Shown here: one piece after another, positions 61,536 through 64,000 of the stretch
How the letters are laid out: each line of letters opens with the position of its first letter
Position numbering within the stretch: position 1 is the first letter of the stretch
Source of the DNA: Echinicola sp. 20G
Lineage (GTDB): Bacteria > Bacteroidota > Bacteroidia > Cytophagales > Cyclobacteriaceae
DNA length: 64,000 nt
Direction of reading: 5' to 3'
Assembly (NCBI RefSeq): GCF_015533855.1
Contig: NZ_AP024154.1
Location: 3,416,501-3,480,500 of the forward strand
The notes under the pieces: generated by a model
The model's database searches: none
What the model saw: only the letters and a program-made list of their open reading frames with translations
What the model was told of the DNA's origin: nothing
Position numbers and translations under genes: made by a program

Positions 61536-63119
61536 ATGAGAAAAGAATTACAACTAAAGCTTAGCCCGAAAGAAGCTTATGATGAGCAGCTTTTTGAAGC
61601 TACTGTTCTCAAGAGTTTAGGACTGAAAAGTTCTGAAGATAAAATAAATATTCGTCCACTGAAGAGATCGATTGATGCTAGAGGCCGGCAGGTAAAAATA
61701 AATGTGACCGCGGAGGTTTTTATCAATGAAGTACCTGATGCAAGAATTGAGGCCACTAAGGATTACCAGAAAGTGGGAAATGCTGATCCGGTTATCATTG
61801 TAGGAGCTGGTCCAGCTGGTCTTTTTGCTGCTTTGCGGGTGATTGAATTGGGAGGAAAACCGATAGTACTGGAAAGAGGCAGAGACGTAAGGTCAAGAAG
61901 GAGGGATTTGGCAGCCATCAATAAGGAGCATGTTGTTAATCCCGAATCTAATTATTGTTTTGGAGAGGGAGGAGCCGGCACTTATTCTGACGGAAAATTA
62001 TATACCCGTTCCAAAAAGAGGGGAGACGTGAGGAGAATTCTGGAGATTATGGTTTCCCATGGTGCTACAGAGGATATTTTGGTCGATGCACATCCACATA
62101 TTGGGACCAATAAGCTTCCGGTTTTGGTTGCAGATTTGAGAGAAAGTGTTTTAAGTGCAGGGGGAGAAATACTTTTTGATACCAAAGTCACAGATTTTGT
62201 TTTAGAAGGAGATGAGATGAAAGGAGTGATCACTGCCGATGGTGAAACTATTTTGGGTTTGGGGGTCATTTTGGCAACGGGACATTCTGCTAGGGATATT
62301 TTTCATCTTTTAAATGATAGAAAGATTCTGATTGAGGCCAAGCCTTTTGCGCTTGGGGTAAGAGTTGAACATAGCCAGCAACTAATTGATCAAATTCAGT
62401 ACCACTGCAGAACGGATAGAGGTCCTTATCTTCCAGCCTCATCTTATGCTTTGGTGCAACAGACAGTTTATGATAGCAAGCAAAGAGGAGTTTTTTCCTT
62501 TTGCATGTGTCCTGGAGGCTTTATCGTACCAGCAGCGACTTCACCAGGTGAGTTAGTGGTCAATGGTATGAGTCCAAGTAGAAGGGATAGTAAGTTTGCC
62601 AATTCAGGAATTGTAGCAGCAGTTGAGTTGGAAGATCTTCCGGTAGAATATCACAAGCATGGTGCTTTAGGGGCAATGATGTTTCAATTGGATGTTGAAA
62701 AAGCGGCTTGGAGAGCAGGGGGAGAGACCCAAGTTGCGCCAGCCCAACGGTTGGCCGATTTTGTTGAGGGCAAAGATAGTAGTACACTTTTGGATACTTC
62801 TTATCAGCCAGGTTTACAATCTGTAAATATGGGAAGCGAAGTTTTGCCTGATTTTATTGCTTCAAGATTGAAGCAGGCATTTAAGGCTTTTGGAAATAAA
62901 ATGAAAGGTTACTATACAAATGATGCCCAGATAATCGGAGTAGAAAGTAGGACTTCTTCACCCGTCAGGGTGCCCAGAGGAAAAGAAACCTTTGAACACC
63001 CAGAAATTTCTCGTCTTTATCCTTGTGGTGAAGGAGCAGGATATGCAGGTGGTATAGTTTCTGCTGCAATGGATGGAGAAAGATGTGCTGAAAAACTAAT
63101 GGAGAAATATGGGAGATAA
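61536..63119 (+). CDS. Uncharacterised FAD-dependent dehydrogenase (COG2509-like)
   Basis: 527 residues. The N-terminal 85 residues form a small cap domain (LSPKEAYDEQLFEATVLKSL). A Rossmann FAD site follows, VIIVGAGPAGLFAALRVIEL, with the second GG block. NYCFGEGGAGTYSDGKL (about 128-144), VEHSQQLIDQ, and the C-terminal CGEGAGYAGGIVSAAMDGER complete the FAD site. Related proteins are flavoproteins without a settled reaction. It may be transcribed with kynA. The CoA-binding gene overlaps its end by 11 bp. Confidence 0.87.
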   Translation: MRKELQLKLSPKEAYDEQLFEATVLKSLGLKSSEDKINIRPLKRSIDARGRQVKINVTAEVFINEVPDARIEATKDYQKVGNADPVIIVGAGPAGLFAALRVIELGGKPIVLERGRDVRSRRRDLAAINKEHVVNPESNYCFGEGGAGTYSDGKLYTRSKKRGDVRRILEIMVSHGATEDILVDAHPHIGTNKLPVLVADLRESVLSAGGEILFDTKVTDFVLEGDEMKGVITADGETILGLGVILATGHSARDIFHLLNDRKILIEAKPFALGVRVEHSQQLIDQIQYHCRTDRGPYLPASSYALVQQTVYDSKQRGVFSFCMCPGGFIVPAATSPGELVVNGMSPSRRDSKFANSGIVAAVELEDLPVEYHKHGALGAMMFQLDVEKAAWRAGGETQVAPAQRLADFVEGKDSSTLLDTSYQPGLQSVNMGSEVLPDFIASRLKQAFKAFGNKMKGYYTNDAQIIGVESRTSSPVRVPRGKETFEHPEISRLYPCGEGAGYAGGIVSAAMDGERCAEKLMEKYGR

Positions 63120-63480
63120 GAAAACTGTAATTATAGGAGCAACAGACAATCCTTCAAAATATGCTTTTTTAGCTGCGGGAATGCTAAAGGAGTATGGTCA
63201 TACCATTGTGCCTTTAAGTGTGCATGGAGGGAATGTACATGGGGAGATAATCAATAACCTAAACGAGAAGCCAATAATAAGCGATGTAGATACTGTGACG
63301 ATGTACATCAATCCAGTTCATCAAAGAGAGTGGGAAGATTACATTGTATCTTTGCATCCAAAACGTGTGATATTTAACCCTGGTGCTGAAAATCAAGTGT
63401 TTAGTGATCGATTAAAAAATGAGGGAATTGAACCGGTGGAGGCTTGTACTTTAGTAATGCTAAGAACTAGTCAATATTAA
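63109..63480 (+). CDS. CoA-binding domain protein (YccU-like)
   Basis: 123 residues of the CoA_binding_2 family: KTVIIGATDNPSKYAFLAAGML at the start (nucleotide turn), YGHTIVPLSVHGG, then HPKRVIFNPGAENQVFSDRL and the end GIEPVEACTLVML. Related proteins bind CoA or an acyl-CoA through a Rossmann fold. The ATG overlaps the previous gene by 11 bp, so translational coupling is likely. Function unknown. Confidence 0.88.
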   Translation: MGDKKTVIIGATDNPSKYAFLAAGMLKEYGHTIVPLSVHGGNVHGEIINNLNEKPIISDVDTVTMYINPVHQREWEDYIVSLHPKRVIFNPGAENQVFSDRLKNEGIEPVEACTLVMLRTSQY

Positions 63481-63617
63481 TGAATGTCACAGCTAAATAG
63501 GGCTGATTTTTTGAGTTTTTATAGCTGGTTTGTGCCAAAAATGTCGTATTATTAAAGGTTGAAAGTTAAAATGAAGCTAGAGGAATTATTCCTCTTTATT
63601 CTTTTATAAATCCTATT

Positions 63618-64000
63618 ATGAGTAAAGAACAAGAGTCGAATTTAGGGGATTATTCCGCAGGGAATATTCAGATTTTAGAAGGTTTAGAAGCAGTAAGAAA
63701 AAGGCCGGCCATGTATATCGGTGATGTAGGGATCAAGGGCCTGCATCATTTGATATGGGAAGTTGTTGATAACTCAATAGATGAAGCGTTGGCTGGACAT
63801 TGTGATACCATTCATGTGACCGTATTGGAGGATAACTCTGTGATGGTGCAGGATAATGGTAGAGGGATTCCGACCGATATGCATGAAAAAGAGCAACGTT
63901 CAGCTTTGGAAGTTGTTATGACCGTATTGCACGCTGGAGGTAAGTTTGATAAGGATACTTACAAAGTGTCCGGTGGACTTCATGGTGTTGGGGTTTCCTG
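63618..64000 (+). CDS. gyrB: DNA gyrase subunit B, 5' part (cut by the window end)
   Basis: 127 complete codons plus two bases from ATG 63618, open to the window end. The ATPase domain start is clear: [18 protein letters not shown] (about 19-36), [20 protein letters not shown] (ATP/Mg Glu and Asn), [14 protein letters not shown], and [20 protein letters not shown]. GyrB introduces negative supercoils with GyrA. ParE is less likely because of the MYIGD..IKGLHHL form and the context, but only the first fifth is visible. A 137-bp upstream gap holds the promoter, with no exact -7 box seen. Confidence 0.92.
   Translation, partial: MSKEQESNLGDYSAGNIQILEGLEAVRKRPAMYIGDVGIKGLHHLIWEVVDNSIDEALAGHCDTIHVTVLEDNSVMVQDNGRGIPTDMHEKEQRSALEVVMTVLHAGGKFDKDTYKVSGGLHGVGVS

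Noticed and set aside
1..64000. CRISPR array, phage genes or insertion sequence
   Set aside because: No regularly spaced repeats, cas genes, transposase, integrase or phage structural genes were seen.

Overview
The window looks like a chromosomal segment of a Bacteroidota bacterium, most likely of the Cytophagales/Cyclobacteriaceae type (Echinicola, Cyclobacterium or Algoriphagus-like). This is inferred from gene content and style. DNA is AT-rich, Shine-Dalgarno sites are mostly absent, and several upstream regions carry the Bacteroidota -7 box TAnnTTTG. The set of ATP-type PEP carboxykinase, bifunctional nuclease, CNT and POT transporters, PL-type lyases and DUF1573 proteins fits this group. 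No species can be named from the sequence alone.

Layout. (1) 1-4603, plus strand: the tail of one exopolysaccharide cluster, with two glycosyltransferases between two paralogous polytopic membrane proteins, the first cut by the window edge. (2) 4604-6211: a gene-poor gap holding an unusual tRNA-like gene with a very long variable arm, a degenerate second copy carrying an 18-bp palindrome, and a small hypothetical gene. (3) 6212-18649: housekeeping genes: dnaB, an MDR oxidoreductase, a TPR protein, etfB-etfA-bifunctional nuclease, a nucleoside transporter, cyclophilin, pckA, a peptide transporter, two small proteins (a 48-residue membrane protein and a 67-residue very acidic one) and a response regulator. 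(4) 19159-42830: a large surface-polysaccharide locus. A plus-strand initiating sugar-phosphate transferase and a secreted lyase face a long minus-strand run of 16 genes, from Wza and Wzc at 42.7 kb down to an O-acetyltransferase at 22.5 kb. (5) 43030-64000: mixed metabolism: dCMP deaminase, murB, an aspartoacylase-like enzyme, the ergothioneine pair egtB-egtD, truA, phosphoglucomutase, hppD, a PL8-type lyase with an SGNH/MBOAT O-acylation pair, trpS, a DUF1573 protein, glutaryl-CoA dehydrogenase, kynA, an FAD-dependent protein, a CoA-binding protein, and the start of gyrB at the right edge.

How the genes work together. The 19-43 kb locus has every step of a Wzx/Wzy-type export pathway: initiating transferase, several glycosyltransferases, an AlgD-like nucleotide-sugar dehydrogenase, pyruvyl transferase, deacetylase, O- and N-acyl transferases, flippase, polymerase candidate, chain-length kinase and outer-membrane exporter. 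It probably makes an acidic, decorated polymer. A separate module at 52.5-56.9 kb (membrane O-acyltransferase, SGNH protein, PL8-type lyase) has the layout of the acetylation/lyase part of alginate operons and may act on a related polymer. The most unusual items are the tRNA-like gene at 5.1 kb, this acylation-lyase cassette, the twin FemAB/CelD-like proteins, and the ergothioneine genes.
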